Numbered from the stretch's first letter, positions 27,260 to 37,432 are shown. The stretch: DNA of 64,000 bases from Magnetovibrio sp. (GCA_026196495.1 JAPHSY010000039.1:1-64000); one strand, 5' to 3'. Made by a program: numbers and translations. The notes: a model not told the origin generated them from the letters alone.

Positions 27260-28876
27260 TTGGACTTTAACCTGATTTCAATTGATTACCGTGATCCGGC
27301 TTGGATCGCTGTGGCCTTTTTGTTTGGTTTATCGGTTCGCCAAATCAACCTGCCGCCGATGGTGGGTTTTTTGTTGGCCGGGTTCATGCTGCATCTTTTG
27401 GGGGCTGAAAACGATCAGTTTCTATTGGCCGTGGCCGATTTGGGCGTCACGCTGTTGCTGTTTACCATTGGCTTAAAACTACGCCTCAACACCCTGATCC
27501 GGCCAGAAATCTGGGCCACCACCGGATTGCATATGGTCGCGATCATCGTGCTGACTGTCGCCCTGGTCTTGGCGTTGGGGTGGGCCGGGGTGTTGTTGTT
27601 TGATGGACTGGATTTTTCCAGTGCGTTGGTTTTGGCATTTGCCCTGTCGTTTTCCAGTACCGTTTTTGCGGTCAAGACATTGGAAGACCGCGGATCGTTA
27701 ATGTCGCGTTACGGTCTTGTGGCCATCGGCGTTTTGATCATGCAAGACATCGCCGCCGTGGTGTTCCTGGCCATTTCTGTTGGCAAATTACCATCCCTGT
27801 GGGCATTGGGGCTTTTGGCCTTAATCCCGATACGTCCATTGTTGGGTTATCTGATGCACGCCAGCGGTCATAAAGAATTGTTGACCGTGTTCGGATTTGT
27901 CGCAGCGTTGGGGGGCGCGGCACTGTTTGAAGTGGTCGGCATGAAGGGGGATTTAGGCGCATTGGTGATCGGGATCTTGCTCGCCAATCATGAAAAAGCC
28001 AAACCACTTGCCAAAATTTTGATGAGCTTTAAGGACGTCTTCCTGGTTTGTTTCTTTTTGACCATCGGCCTTACCGGGCTACCGACATGGGAAACGGCAT
28101 CGACGGCTCTTATTTTATTTATTTTGGTGCCGATCAAAATCGTACTGTTCATTTATCTGCTCACCCGGTTTCGTATGCGCGCACATGGGGCCACATTGGG
28201 GGGATTGGTTTTGGGCAACTATTCGGAATTTGGCCTCATCGTCGGGGCAATTGCCATCAGTTCCGGTTGGTTGGAACCCGAATGGCTGACGGTGATTGCC
28301 CTGTCCCTGACGGCATCATTCGTGTTTGCCTCCCCCATCAATGTTTATGCCGACGCAATCTATACCCGCTTTCATAACAGGCTCACGGCACTGGAACGCA
28401 AAGAACGCCTTCCCGGGGATGAGGACATCAACCTGAGGGGGCATCGCATCCTCGTATTCGGCATGGGCCGTGTAGGACGGGCGGCTTATGATGAAATGAC
28501 CAGCCATGTTGAACACAAAATCATTGGCATTGATCTGGATGAAGTTGAGGTCCAACACAATATCGAAGCTGGACGCAATGTGGTTTTGGGCGATGCCACC
28601 AACCCGGAATTTTGGTCCCGGCTCATCACGCCACACCAAGAAATTGATATGATTCTACTGGCGATGCCGCATCACAACGCCAACCTCGATTCCGCCTTGC
28701 GTTTGCGTGAACGCGGCTACCAAGGCCCGATCATCGCCACGGCACTATTTCCATATCAAGAAGAGGAACTGAGGGAAAATGGCATAGATGATGTGTTCAA
28801 CATCTATGCCGAAGCGGGAAGCGGCGCTGTCACCCGCATGAAATTATTCATGGATGAGGCAAAACAAGAAAACTGA
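27260..28876 (+). CDS. CPA2-family cation:proton antiporter with a TrkA-N domain (KefB/YbaL-like)
   Basis: A 538-residue membrane protein. The first ~375 residues form 11-13 helices of the Na+/H+ exchanger fold. The C-terminal RCK_N/TrkA-N domain (from about residue 398) has the nucleotide-binding motif V-F-G-M-G-R-V-G-R-A-A-Y-D. It probably exports K+ or Na+ in exchange for H+. The best start is TTG at 27260, since GAGGG lies about 8 bp upstream and the N-terminus begins directly with the first helix. The flanking YHS pseudogene and YHS gene show that this locus was rearranged. Confidence 0.88.
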   Translation: MDFNLISIDYRDPAWIAVAFLFGLSVRQINLPPMVGFLLAGFMLHLLGAENDQFLLAVADLGVTLLLFTIGLKLRLNTLIRPEIWATTGLHMVAIIVLTVALVLALGWAGVLLFDGLDFSSALVLAFALSFSSTVFAVKTLEDRGSLMSRYGLVAIGVLIMQDIAAVVFLAISVGKLPSLWALGLLALIPIRPLLGYLMHASGHKELLTVFGFVAALGGAALFEVVGMKGDLGALVIGILLANHEKAKPLAKILMSFKDVFLVCFFLTIGLTGLPTWETASTALILFILVPIKIVLFIYLLTRFRMRAHGATLGGLVLGNYSEFGLIVGAIAISSGWLEPEWLTVIALSLTASFVFASPINVYADAIYTRFHNRLTALERKERLPGDEDINLRGHRILVFGMGRVGRAAYDEMTSHVEHKIIGIDLDEVEVQHNIEAGRNVVLGDATNPEFWSRLITPHQEIDMILLAMPHHNANLDSALRLRERGYQGPIIATALFPYQEEELRENGIDDVFNIYAEAGSGAVTRMKLFMDEAKQEN

Positions 28877-28899
28877 TCCAAATATGTCTCTGGACATTT

Positions 28900-29361
28900 T
28901 TACTTCTTCAGAACGTTTGGCCAGTTGACATTGCCCTTGGCAATGTTGCCCGGAACATCCCCCAACCACATCGCACGCACATCTTTAGAATAATTGAGAT
29001 AGAGCTTATCGCCCACAATGGTCCAGGCTTCGGGGTCCGTTGAAGCCGTGTAGCCTTGTGATACCGCCCAGGCACAATAACCGCCAAATTGAGGGGCGTA
29101 AGCTTCGGGGGAGGACTTAAACATATCTAAGTTGGCTTGGGTGGAGAACTTCCAGGTGACACCGTTCCATTCATATTCAAAGTCACCCTTGCCTTTCACT
29201 GGGCGACCTTCTGTAAAGTAAGCAACAGGGTCATAGCCACTCACGGCCGTATTGGAAAACGTGCTGGTGTAGATCATATCCTTATCGGCAAGTGCGGGCG
29301 ATACCATCGCAACAGTTAAACCGAACATGACGATAAAAATATAACGAAAGGCATAAGTCAT
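28900..29361 (-). CDS. Secreted YHS-domain protein
   Basis: A 153-residue protein from ATG 29361 (GAGGA ribosome site). An in-frame start at 29394 would add 11 residues before the signal peptide. The signal peptide ends A-L-A-D around residue 26. The YHS domain follows, with V-S-G-Y-D-P-V-A-Y-F, E-Y-E-W-N-G-V-T-W-K-F and G-G-Y-C-A-W-A-V-S. YHS domains are metal-linked in other proteins; the periplasmic role is unknown. The gene is convergent with the antiporter. A broken paralogue lies on the other side of that gene. Confidence 0.85.
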   Translation of the reverse strand: MTYAFRYIFIVMFGLTVAMVSPALADKDMIYTSTFSNTAVSGYDPVAYFTEGRPVKGKGDFEYEWNGVTWKFSTQANLDMFKSSPEAYAPQFGGYCAWAVSQGYTASTDPEAWTIVGDKLYLNYSKDVRAMWLGDVPGNIAKGNVNWPNVLKK

Positions 29362-29508
29362 AGCAGTGTCCTCATAGATGTGCTCACTATTCACCTAAGC
29401 ATTGCCCCCCGCTTTTCAAGCTCAATTGCCCCCCACAACCACAATCGAGTTTCGATTTACCCCTTTGCTTTCAAGGCGTAAACTAAAGGTAGATGTAGGG
29501 GGCCATTT

Positions 29509-31122
29509 ATGAACAAGACACGCAACAAAAATATTGAATGCAAGTTCTTAGGCGCTGCCGGAACGGTGACGGGGTCGTGTTATTTGATCACCCATCCGGG
29601 CGGCAAGTTCTTGGTTGATTGCGGCTTGTTTCAGGGCTCTAAATCCGTACGTGCGTTAAACTATCCGGCCTTTTCATTCCAACCCAGTGAAATTGATTTT
29701 GTCGTCCTTACCCACGCCCATGTGGACCATTCGGGTTTGGTGCCGAAGTTGGTAAAATCCGGGTTTCAAAATAAGGTCTACGCAACCGAAGGCACCCGTG
29801 ATTTGCTCACCTATATGCTGCCCGATAGCGGCTACATTCACGAAACCGAAGTACGTCGCCTCAACCGTCGCAACCTGCGGCGCGGCATCGCAACGGTGGA
29901 ACCGATCTACACCAAATCCGACGGCGAACGCGCAATTGAATTCATTCACACTCAGCCCTACGCTAAACAATTCGAAGCCGCCCCCGGTGTGCAAGTTCGG
30001 TTTTGGAATGCCGGGCATATTTTGGGATCGGCCTCGGTCGAAGTGATTGTTGAAACCGATGACGGACCGGTAAAGTTGGTGTTTTCCGGTGACATCGGCC
30101 CCGACGAAAAAGCTTTCCACCCCATACCCGAAAGCCCCACCGATATCGATTACCTGTTTGTCGAAAGTACCTATGGGGATCGCGAACGCACCGATATAAC
30201 CTTGGAAGAACGCCGCGAAGTATTGAAGCGTGAAATCCTCGACGGACTGAACGCTGGCGGCAACGTATTGATCCCGGCCTTTGCAGTCGAGCGCACGCAA
30301 GAGCTGCTTTACGACATCGGCTTGTTATTGGATGACAAAGATTTACCACCTGTGTCGGTCTATCTTGACAGCCCGTTGGCCATTCGCGCCACCGAAGTCT
30401 TTGAAAGCCATGCAGCAAACTTAAACGACGTATCGGCACGCGGTGGATTGTTCAGAAATCCCCGCTTTAATTTCGTCAACCGTGCCGAAGACAGCATGGC
30501 GCTGGACCGCATCACATCCGGTGCCATCATCATCGCCGCCAGCGGCATGTGCGATGCCGGACGCATTCGCTATCATTTGAAATCAAACCTCTGGCGGCCC
30601 CAGGCGACCGTATTGTTTGTGGGCTATCAAGCCCCGGGAAGTTTGGGTGCAACGCTTCTCAACGGCAACAACAGTGTACGCATTCATGGGCGCGAGATTT
30701 CCGTGAAGGCCCGTATACGCCGGATCGACAATTATTCCGCCCATGCCGATCAGAAAGAGCTGATCAACTGGGTCACCGCACGCCTACCCATCAAACGCGG
30801 TATCTTCATCACCCACGGTGAAGACATGGCACGGGCCACCATGCGCGATCACCTCATCGCGCATGGTTGCAAACCCAAACATCTGTTTATTCCCAAGCTG
30901 GATGAAACCTTTGTGCTGAGCCTCAAAGGCAAAGTGAAGCATTCGCTCATCAACCCGCGGATCGAACAAGAAGACACCATGTGCCGTGATTGGCACAACG
31001 ACTATGCCTCGTTCTTGGTCAACCTGTCGGAAACTTTGCGCACCCGCGAAACGGATGTTGAACGTCACAAGGCGTTGAGCAAACTTCGCAATATTTTGGA
31101 TAAGATAGAGGCTGGACCCTAA
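29509..31122 (+). CDS. MBL-fold beta-CASP RNA-processing exonuclease-like hydrolase
   Basis: A 537-residue enzyme. The metallo-beta-lactamase part has the zinc motif H-A-H-V-D-H-S-G, a later G-H-I-L-G-S and S-G-D-I-G. The beta-CASP insert contains V-E-S-T-Y-G-D-R, then A-S-G-M-C-D-A-G-R-I. The closing motif is S-A-H-A-D-Q. This is the YSH1/CPSF-73-like bacterial group, annotated as RNA metallohydrolases. A C-terminal extension of about 70 residues is charged and helical. The ATG follows GGGGG. Its end overlaps the convergent nfeD gene by 4 bp. Confidence 0.88.
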   Translation: MNKTRNKNIECKFLGAAGTVTGSCYLITHPGGKFLVDCGLFQGSKSVRALNYPAFSFQPSEIDFVVLTHAHVDHSGLVPKLVKSGFQNKVYATEGTRDLLTYMLPDSGYIHETEVRRLNRRNLRRGIATVEPIYTKSDGERAIEFIHTQPYAKQFEAAPGVQVRFWNAGHILGSASVEVIVETDDGPVKLVFSGDIGPDEKAFHPIPESPTDIDYLFVESTYGDRERTDITLEERREVLKREILDGLNAGGNVLIPAFAVERTQELLYDIGLLLDDKDLPPVSVYLDSPLAIRATEVFESHAANLNDVSARGGLFRNPRFNFVNRAEDSMALDRITSGAIIIAASGMCDAGRIRYHLKSNLWRPQATVLFVGYQAPGSLGATLLNGNNSVRIHGREISVKARIRRIDNYSAHADQKELINWVTARLPIKRGIFITHGEDMARATMRDHLIAHGCKPKHLFIPKLDETFVLSLKGKVKHSLINPRIEQEDTMCRDWHNDYASFLVNLSETLRTRETDVERHKALSKLRNILDKIEAGP

Positions 31123-31577
31123 TCCCTTGCTTTCACTTTCAGCACTACCCCTTCGGCAGCAATGACTTCGACCTTAGTACCCACAGGCAAGTCATCGCCG
31201 GACACTTTCCAGGTGCTATCATCAACTTTAATTTTACCAAAGCCGCCTTCGATGGGCTCATCCAAGGTAAAGTGACGCCCAACATATTGTTCACCCCGAC
31301 GGTTCAACGTTGGGTGGTCCGTTTTTAGTGGGCGTTGTTTTAAGTAAAGTCGCCCAACAACAACACTAACCACTGACAAGGCAGCAAAAATAATCAACTG
31401 CCATTCCAGCGCTAAGTCGGGACTAAGCCAACTCACCACACCGGTGATAAGTGCAGCAATACCCAACCACATGAACACGACACCGGGCACGAACATTTCA
31501 AACATCATCAAAATGACACCGGCAATCAGCCAGTGCCAAAATGTGATTTCATCAAACACGGATGTACTCGCCATCAT
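31119..31577 (-). CDS. NfeD family membrane protein
   Basis: A 152-residue protein with three to four N-terminal membrane helices (about residues 14-75) and a C-terminal OB-fold-like soluble domain ending V-I-A-A-E-G-V-V-L-K-V. This is the short NfeD type that partners SPFH proteins. The start is uncertain by one codon (ATG 31577 or 31574); longer forms would overlap the upstream SPFH gene. It lies 31 bp behind that gene, forming the standard SPFH-NfeD operon linked to membrane microdomain and protease functions. Confidence 0.88.
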   Translation of the reverse strand: MMASTSVFDEITFWHWLIAGVILMMFEMFVPGVVFMWLGIAALITGVVSWLSPDLALEWQLIIFAALSVVSVVVGRLYLKQRPLKTDHPTLNRRGEQYVGRHFTLDEPIEGGFGKIKVDDSTWKVSGDDLPVGTKVEVIAAEGVVLKVKARD

Positions 31578-31608
31578 GTCTTTATCCGATGGCGGCGTGG
31601 CGATCACA

Positions 31609-32577
31609 CTAACGAGAAGATGGAACACTGCTGCCCCCTGACTTAGCTGCATCCTCAATGTTGCTAAATGCACCTTTGCCAATCTCCGCAATCCCGGCAA
31701 GAGAACTCAAGATGCCTGTGGCTTCCATGGGCATGAACAGAACTTTTTGGTTACGCGCTGAGGCAATATCTTTCAAAGCTTCTACATATTTTTGTGCAAT
31801 AAAGTAATTCACCGCCTGCACATCACCCCCCGCAATGGCTTCAGACACCATGTTAGTCGCTTTGGCTTCGGCTTCGGCTTCACGTTCGCGAGCTTCGGCA
31901 TCACGATACGCGGCTTCACGGCGACCCTCGGCTTCCAAGATTGCGGCTTGTTTTTCACCTTCAGCCCGCAGCACCGCAGATTGACGAGAACCTTCGGCTT
32001 CCAAAATTTGTGCGCGCTTCTCACGCTCCGCCTTCATTTGACGGGCCATGGAATCCACCAGATCGCGCGGCGGGGAAATATCCTTAATTTCGATCCGAGT
32101 GACTTTTACACCCCACGGGGTGGTGGCTTCATCAACCACGGTCAACAACTTGGCATTGATGTTATCGCGTTGAGACAACAATTCATCCAAATCCATGGAC
32201 CCCATCACCGTTCGCACGTTGGTCATGGTTAGATTGAGGATCGCACGGTGAAGGTCATTGACCTCATAAGCCGCCGATGCGGCATCTAGGATCTGATAGA
32301 AAACAACACCATCGGCCGTGACCATGGCATTATCCTTGGTGATAACTTCTTGGGATGGAACATCCAAGACCTGCTCCATCATGTTGAGCTGTGCACCGAC
32401 ACGATCCACAACTGGGACAATAATGTGCAGTCCAGGCTTTAAGGTTATGGTATAGCGCCCAAAGCGTTCGACTGTATATTCCATGCCTTGGGGTACAACT
32501 TTGACCCCCAAAAACACCACTGCCAGCGCAAAAAGCAGTATCGCGCCTGCAAACCCGGCAAATCCGACCAATTCCAT
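31609..32577 (-). CDS. SPFH/band-7 (stomatin/QmcA-like) membrane protein
   Basis: A 322-residue protein with one N-terminal membrane helix (about residues 5-25), followed by the SPFH domain starting [17 protein letters not shown] long alanine- and glutamate-rich coiled coil (about 185-245) and a C-terminal oligomerisation segment follow. Family members form large membrane-attached cages that scaffold proteases. It is co-transcribed with the nfeD gene, which is the usual partner. Confidence 0.93.
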   Translation of the reverse strand: MELVGFAGFAGAILLFALAVVFLGVKVVPQGMEYTVERFGRYTITLKPGLHIIVPVVDRVGAQLNMMEQVLDVPSQEVITKDNAMVTADGVVFYQILDAASAAYEVNDLHRAILNLTMTNVRTVMGSMDLDELLSQRDNINAKLLTVVDEATTPWGVKVTRIEIKDISPPRDLVDSMARQMKAEREKRAQILEAEGSRQSAVLRAEGEKQAAILEAEGRREAAYRDAEAREREAEAEAKATNMVSEAIAGGDVQAVNYFIAQKYVEALKDIASARNQKVLFMPMEATGILSSLAGIAEIGKGAFSNIEDAAKSGGSSVPSSR

Positions 32578-32737
32578 TGATTTAGCCCCCTAATAACTCG
32601 TCAACTTTTGATGACTAAACTATGGCCGACAAAACCATGGCGGCGCAAGGCAAACTTGTCGAAATCAATTAATTTGGGCCTCTAGACAATAACCTGTAAC
32701 ATGCGATGAAGATTACATTTTTTGGATTTGATAACCG

Positions 32738-33724
32738 ATGACACCATCTGGAAAACCCGCTTGGCCCCAAACCGAAGACGGCACAACTGACTGGGAAATC
32801 GTATTTGAAGATCCGGAAACGGGTTTTATTCAACTGGTCGCACAATCACCCAGTGCCGATATCTTGCGTCAAACCACAACGGTGGTGATTGAAAAGTTGT
32901 TCACCCGTCGTGGCGACGAAGAGGAAGTTGTGAGCCTCAAGGCTCAGCTGGAAGCCATTCTCACATCTGGCAAGGACCTTGACGCACAACAAACCGGCGT
33001 CAGCTTTTTGCTGCGTCAAATCAAAGACACACGTATCGAAAAAGCCCGCATCTATGTTGAACGCAAAAGATCAGGTGCCGCAATTGATCGACGCACAGGA
33101 TGGCTGTGGAAAATCGATGCCCTGCTTAAACCCAAAGTTCTGATTCCTGTCAGTATTCTGTTTGTCATGTTGATTACAGGTTTGGTTTTCGGCGTCCTAC
33201 AAACCACGTTGGGACCATCCCGTCCCGATATCTTAGCGCAAGACGACGCCTTAACCGGAGCCCAACAAGAAGAGTCCGAAGATGCTGAGATGGATGGTGA
33301 TGGCAAAACGCCAGATGATGCCGAAGTTGAAGAAGCAGAGCCCGAAGCGCCACCGCCACCACCAGAACGAATAGAAATTTGGCTCAAAACCATGCGTTGG
33401 CCACTGTCCCAGTTGAGTACCAAAGATCGACCCCAATATTTTGCTGTAATCTTGTTCGTTAAAGACTGGGATACCAAAATTGGTGTTTGTCGCCATACCG
33501 TCAACATTATGGATAAGCTCTATCAAGCATTCAATCACGTCTTGCCCCAAGATCGACGTGCTACTGATGGGGAGCTAAGCGATCTTGCTGCCGTTATTCC
33601 ATCAGCTGTAGATCAGATTTTTGGCTCGTCCGTAATCCTAGAGGCCCAAGTCCACCGCTACGGCTCACCTGGGTTCAAAGCTGCAACACTACCGCCTTAT
33701 TGTAAATCACCGGATAAGGACTAA
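32738..33724 (+). CDS. Unknown single-pass membrane protein with an acidic proline-rich linker
   Basis: A 328-residue protein not assigned to a family. The N-terminal ~125 residues are soluble and mixed alpha/beta. One membrane helix (about residues 131-157) is followed by an acidic, proline-rich linker (about 165-210) rich in E, D and P with a run of prolines. A C-terminal soluble domain contains two cysteines (in G-V-C-R-H and P-Y-C-K-S). The ATG at 32738 fits the coding pattern. Its stop codon overlaps the stop of the convergent kinase gene. Confidence 0.7.
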   Translation: MTPSGKPAWPQTEDGTTDWEIVFEDPETGFIQLVAQSPSADILRQTTTVVIEKLFTRRGDEEEVVSLKAQLEAILTSGKDLDAQQTGVSFLLRQIKDTRIEKARIYVERKRSGAAIDRRTGWLWKIDALLKPKVLIPVSILFVMLITGLVFGVLQTTLGPSRPDILAQDDALTGAQQEESEDAEMDGDGKTPDDAEVEEAEPEAPPPPPERIEIWLKTMRWPLSQLSTKDRPQYFAVILFVKDWDTKIGVCRHTVNIMDKLYQAFNHVLPQDRRATDGELSDLAAVIPSAVDQIFGSSVILEAQVHRYGSPGFKAATLPPYCKSPDKD

Positions 33725-36510
33725 ATCACCGCAGGGTCTTTTCGATCATCGCGGGTGTTTTCTTCTACGGCAAGATAACCATCAACTTTGGCCATGGGAA
33801 CGGTAAAGGAAAAACGTGCCCCCTTGCCAGCCGGGTTATCATCCACCCAGATCGCACCACCTAAGAAGGTAATGATTTCACGACAAATCGCCAACCCCAA
33901 TCCGGTTCCACGAGGCATTTGATCGGTACCTTGATTGAGCTGAAGGAATTTTTCAAATACCGCAGCCTTTCGTGCTTTGGGAACCCCCTCACCATTATCA
34001 GTGATCGAAATTCTCAATTGTCCTTGGCGCACACGTGCGGAAACACCAATCACTCCACCCGGGTCTGCACAAAACTTGGCAGCATTTGATAATAAGTTGA
34101 CCATGACCTGAACCAGTTGATCATGGTCGGCCTTGATCATCGGCATCCCCGCAGGTAGGTCCACACGCAGTTTAATTTTGCGTTCTTGAATTAACCCCGA
34201 CATAGCAGCAACAGCCTGTTTGATTACGGCGCGGGAATCCACATTGGCAAGGGCCCAATCCATTTGCCCAGATTCCATTTTTGCCAAATCCAGAATTTGA
34301 TCAATCAATCGGGATAAGCGTTCACTTTCCGTGCGGATTACCAACAAGAAATGTTCGCTTTCCTCATCACTAACATCCGGTGTTTCTGATAAAATTTCAG
34401 AGAACGCTCGAATTGATGTTAGAGGAGTCCGTAGCTCATGTGAAATGGTATTGAGGAAGTCATCCTTCAAAGAGTCTAGTTCTTTTAGTCGTTCGTTTGC
34501 CGCTTGCAGTTTAGCTGTGGTTTCTTCCAATTCACGTGATTTGGTTTCCAGCATACGCGAATACTGAATGGCTTGAGATGTCTCATCCAAGATTTTGTAC
34601 ATCTCATCCAGGCTAACAATGCCCCCCTTAACCACTGAACCAATCATCACACGGGCGGTTGCCGATCCAACAGCACCAGCCAACATTTTTTCAGCTAAAT
34701 CCAGCCACACGGTATCAGCAATCAAATTAGGCCTAAACATGACACCTTGGTCTGCAGCGAAATCACGAAAAGCTTTATCGGCCCGCTCTTCACCAACAAA
34801 ACGTCCCACCAGATCACATAAGTCTCCAATGGATGCAGAGCCCTGAAGGAAGCGTGGGTCCTTCAGGCCTTCGGTATACATAAACACATCCACAAACATG
34901 GTGCCTTGGATACGTTCGATGGTGGTCTGGTGAGTTAACAACGATCCAATCACATAGGCAGAGATGTTAACCAACAAGCTCCAGAACAGTGAGTGTGATA
35001 GGTTGTCAAAGCCATCCATGCCAAACAAAGCGTAGGGACGCAAGAACTCAAGACCAAACGGCCCATAATCAATCAGGCTGATGGGCAACCAGCCCGACTG
35101 TGCAAAGGATGGCAACAACAAGGTATAAGCCCAAACCAAGGTACCCAAAACCATCCCGGTCATGGCACCCTTAAGCGACCCCCCCTTCCAAAACATCCCA
35201 CCAATAATTGCTGGCGCAAACTGAGCCGCAGCAGCAAAAGATACCAAGCCGATTGTTACCAAAGAATACGAACCTGATGCTACGCGGAAATAGGCATAGC
35301 CTAAGATCAAAATACCAATGATCGAAGCCCGACGGACCAACAGCAAAAAGCCACTGAGATTGCTGCGCTTATCCAGTTCAAACCACCGCATCTTCACCAG
35401 TGCAGGAACCACAACATTGTTGCACACCATGGTACTAAGCGCGATTGCCGCCACGATAACCATAGAGGTTGCAGCAGACAGCCCGCCAATGAATGCCAGC
35501 AAAGCCAAAGCGCTCTTACCGTAAAAAATGGGGACCGTGAGCACAAACATATCTGCATCAACACCACCGCCTGGGAATGCTAAGCGCCCGCCAATGGCGA
35601 TGGGCAACACAAAAATATTGATGACCAACAGGTACAACGGGAACAGCCATACAGCCGTACGTAAATGGTTCTCGTCTGTGTTCTCAACCGCTGTAATATA
35701 AAACTGACGCGGCAAACAAATGATCGCCAACATAGATAAGATAATCATCGTTGCCCAGCTGGCATATCCACCTTCTGGATTGATAACAAAAAGATGATCC
35801 AACTGCGCAGCGGAGGCTTTGTTGAACAAATCAGCAAATCCGTCAAAGACACCAAAAGTCACAAAAAAACCAACGGCCAGAAACGCAAACAACTTGACGA
35901 TCGATTCAAACGCAATTGCAGCAACAATGCCTTCGTGATGTTCGCTGGCATCGATATGGCGTGTACCAAATAAAATGGAAAAAATTGCCAAGGCCATTGC
36001 AACCAAGAATGTGGTGTCCAGGCCATACTGAGTCAGAACCGGATTGATGAAACTGGTTTCACCGGAATAATTTGTGATGATCTCAAAACTGGTGGCGATA
36101 GATTTTAACTGTAAAGAAATATATGGCGTCGTCCCCACCACGGCAATCAACGTTACCATGGCCCCCAATTGTGAACTTTTGCCGTAACGCGATGAAATAA
36201 ACTCCGCAATGGACGTAATACGATTGACCTTGCAGATCCGTAAGATCTTAACCCAGCCCACTGACCATACGGCAAACACCAAAGTCGGCCCAAGATAAAT
36301 GGGCAAGAAATCAAGCCCTGTCCGGGCGGCTAAGCCAACCGAACCATAAAATGTCCAGGACGTACAAAACACAGCGATAGAGAGGGTGTAAATGTACGGG
36401 TTTTTCGTTATTGAGCGCCCACGGCTGGATGCTTTATCACCATAATATGCAATCGCAAACAATGTGCCGAGATATAGGATTGAGGCGACGACAACCAGAC
36501 CACCTTGCAT
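33721..36510 (-). CDS. Sodium/solute symporter-histidine kinase hybrid (CbrA-like)
   Basis: A 929-residue protein. Residues 1-510 are a sodium:solute symporter (SSS/PutP-type) with about 13 helices. A soluble linker (about 530-640) resembles the STAC region of CbrA-type sensors, and a short coiled coil precedes the kinase. HisKA has the phosphoacceptor His691 in S-H-E-L-R-T-P-L-T-S. The ATPase domain has N-L-L-S-N-A-A-K-F, D-N-G-E-G-V and G-T-G-L-G-L-A-I. Such proteins couple nutrient uptake or binding to signalling. It is the third gene of an operon with a receiver protein and a small membrane protein. Confidence 0.92.
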   Translation of the reverse strand: MQGGLVVVASILYLGTLFAIAYYGDKASSRGRSITKNPYIYTLSIAVFCTSWTFYGSVGLAARTGLDFLPIYLGPTLVFAVWSVGWVKILRICKVNRITSIAEFISSRYGKSSQLGAMVTLIAVVGTTPYISLQLKSIATSFEIITNYSGETSFINPVLTQYGLDTTFLVAMALAIFSILFGTRHIDASEHHEGIVAAIAFESIVKLFAFLAVGFFVTFGVFDGFADLFNKASAAQLDHLFVINPEGGYASWATMIILSMLAIICLPRQFYITAVENTDENHLRTAVWLFPLYLLVINIFVLPIAIGGRLAFPGGGVDADMFVLTVPIFYGKSALALLAFIGGLSAATSMVIVAAIALSTMVCNNVVVPALVKMRWFELDKRSNLSGFLLLVRRASIIGILILGYAYFRVASGSYSLVTIGLVSFAAAAQFAPAIIGGMFWKGGSLKGAMTGMVLGTLVWAYTLLLPSFAQSGWLPISLIDYGPFGLEFLRPYALFGMDGFDNLSHSLFWSLLVNISAYVIGSLLTHQTTIERIQGTMFVDVFMYTEGLKDPRFLQGSASIGDLCDLVGRFVGEERADKAFRDFAADQGVMFRPNLIADTVWLDLAEKMLAGAVGSATARVMIGSVVKGGIVSLDEMYKILDETSQAIQYSRMLETKSRELEETTAKLQAANERLKELDSLKDDFLNTISHELRTPLTSIRAFSEILSETPDVSDEESEHFLLVIRTESERLSRLIDQILDLAKMESGQMDWALANVDSRAVIKQAVAAMSGLIQERKIKLRVDLPAGMPMIKADHDQLVQVMVNLLSNAAKFCADPGGVIGVSARVRQGQLRISITDNGEGVPKARKAAVFEKFLQLNQGTDQMPRGTGLGLAICREIITFLGGAIWVDDNPAGKGARFSFTVPMAKVDGYLAVEENTRDDRKDPAVI

Positions 36511-36513
36511 GGG

Positions 36514-36795
36514 CTAACTCCGCCCAAGGGGGTTGTTGGTATCATCAAATGTTGGTTCGCGCGGAGACAAGTCACCATTTACTGTCTGGTCTTGACGCAA
36601 TTTCGACGGACGCGCCCCGAACCAGGTGGCAAAAATAATAAAGGCCCAGATACAAAAAATAACCAAGTAACTGAGTGGTATACCCAGAACTAAAAATGCA
36701 CGGTCATATGTCCCAACCAAGGGCGGCAAAAACACAAGAACACCAAACGCATATAGCGTTAGAGACCATTCTTGTTTTCGACCCGTGCGTTTCAT
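36514..36795 (-). CDS. Small two-helix membrane protein upstream of the symporter-kinase
   Basis: A 93-residue protein with two hydrophobic helices (about residues 13-33 and 36-58) and a polar tail. Its size, topology and position 3 bp upstream of the symporter-kinase resemble the small subunits (DUF485/DUF3311/DUF4212-like) encoded with sodium/solute symporters. Family membership was not confirmed. It probably assembles with the symporter half of the next protein. Confidence 0.75.
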   Translation of the reverse strand: MKRTGRKQEWSLTLYAFGVLVFLPPLVGTYDRAFLVLGIPLSYLVIFCIWAFIIFATWFGARPSKLRQDQTVNGDLSPREPTFDDTNNPLGRS

Positions 36796-36845
36796 AGCTT
36801 CTCACGAAATTTGGGCATCATTGCCTATACATTTATTGTCAGTAA

Positions 36846-37235
36846 CTACTTAGCCGTTGGGCAGCCTTCAATCCCCAACAATGCATTCACACGTTCGCAG
36901 ACATCCCGTGTCGAATACGGCTTGGTGATATAGTCATCAGCACCTAACTTAAGCGCTTTGTCTTTATCCGATTCACGACTTTTGGCGCTCAATACCAGAA
37001 TCTTTGTCTCAGCCAGATTCGGGTTGGCACGAATGGCCTCACATACCGACAATCCATCACGTTTGGGCAACATCACATCCAAAAGCACCACATCAGGTTG
37101 TTTTTCAGATATTGCGGCTAGGGCCGCTTCACCGTCTTCAGCAATGCGGACATCATGACCAGAACGCTTCATAATAAACTGAAGTGAAAGAACGATATTT
37201 GGTTCGTCTTCTACAATCAGCACAGAGTACGACAT
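36846..37235 (-). CDS. Single-domain response regulator (CheY-like receiver)
   Basis: A 129-residue receiver with no output domain. Acidic pocket E-D-E is at residues 9-11, the phosphoacceptor Asp is in V-L-L-D-V-M-L-P-K, and the switch region is K-P-Y-S-T-R-D. It is the first gene of a three-gene set with the small membrane protein and the symporter-kinase, so it is the likely phosphorylation target of that kinase. Lacking a DNA-binding part, it must act by protein interaction or as a phosphate sink. Confidence 0.93.
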   Translation of the reverse strand: MSYSVLIVEDEPNIVLSLQFIMKRSGHDVRIAEDGEAALAAISEKQPDVVLLDVMLPKRDGLSVCEAIRANPNLAETKILVLSAKSRESDKDKALKLGADDYITKPYSTRDVCERVNALLGIEGCPTAK

Positions 37236-37403
37236 CGTGTTCGTAGCTCCCTTATCCCCAAGAATTCCAAGAAATCTACCAAATTTACAGATTACACTTA
37301 TTTAGCAATCATTTGAACTTCGACAATTTCCGTAAATGTTACGGGCATCCTAGCCAACTCATCCCCAAAAGTCATCTTTGACGTCTCTGTATCTACAAAT
37401 GCA

Positions 37404-37432
37404 ACAAGGCCCCGGCAATGCCGAGGCCTTGT
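37404..37432 (-). terminator. Hairpin downstream of livF
   Basis: ACAAGGCC and GGCCTTGT enclose a second stem, CGGC-AAT-GCCG, making a long hairpin about 65 bp past the livF stop. The T-tract on the minus strand is weak (TTGTTGCATTTG), so termination is likely but not certain. Confidence 0.6.
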
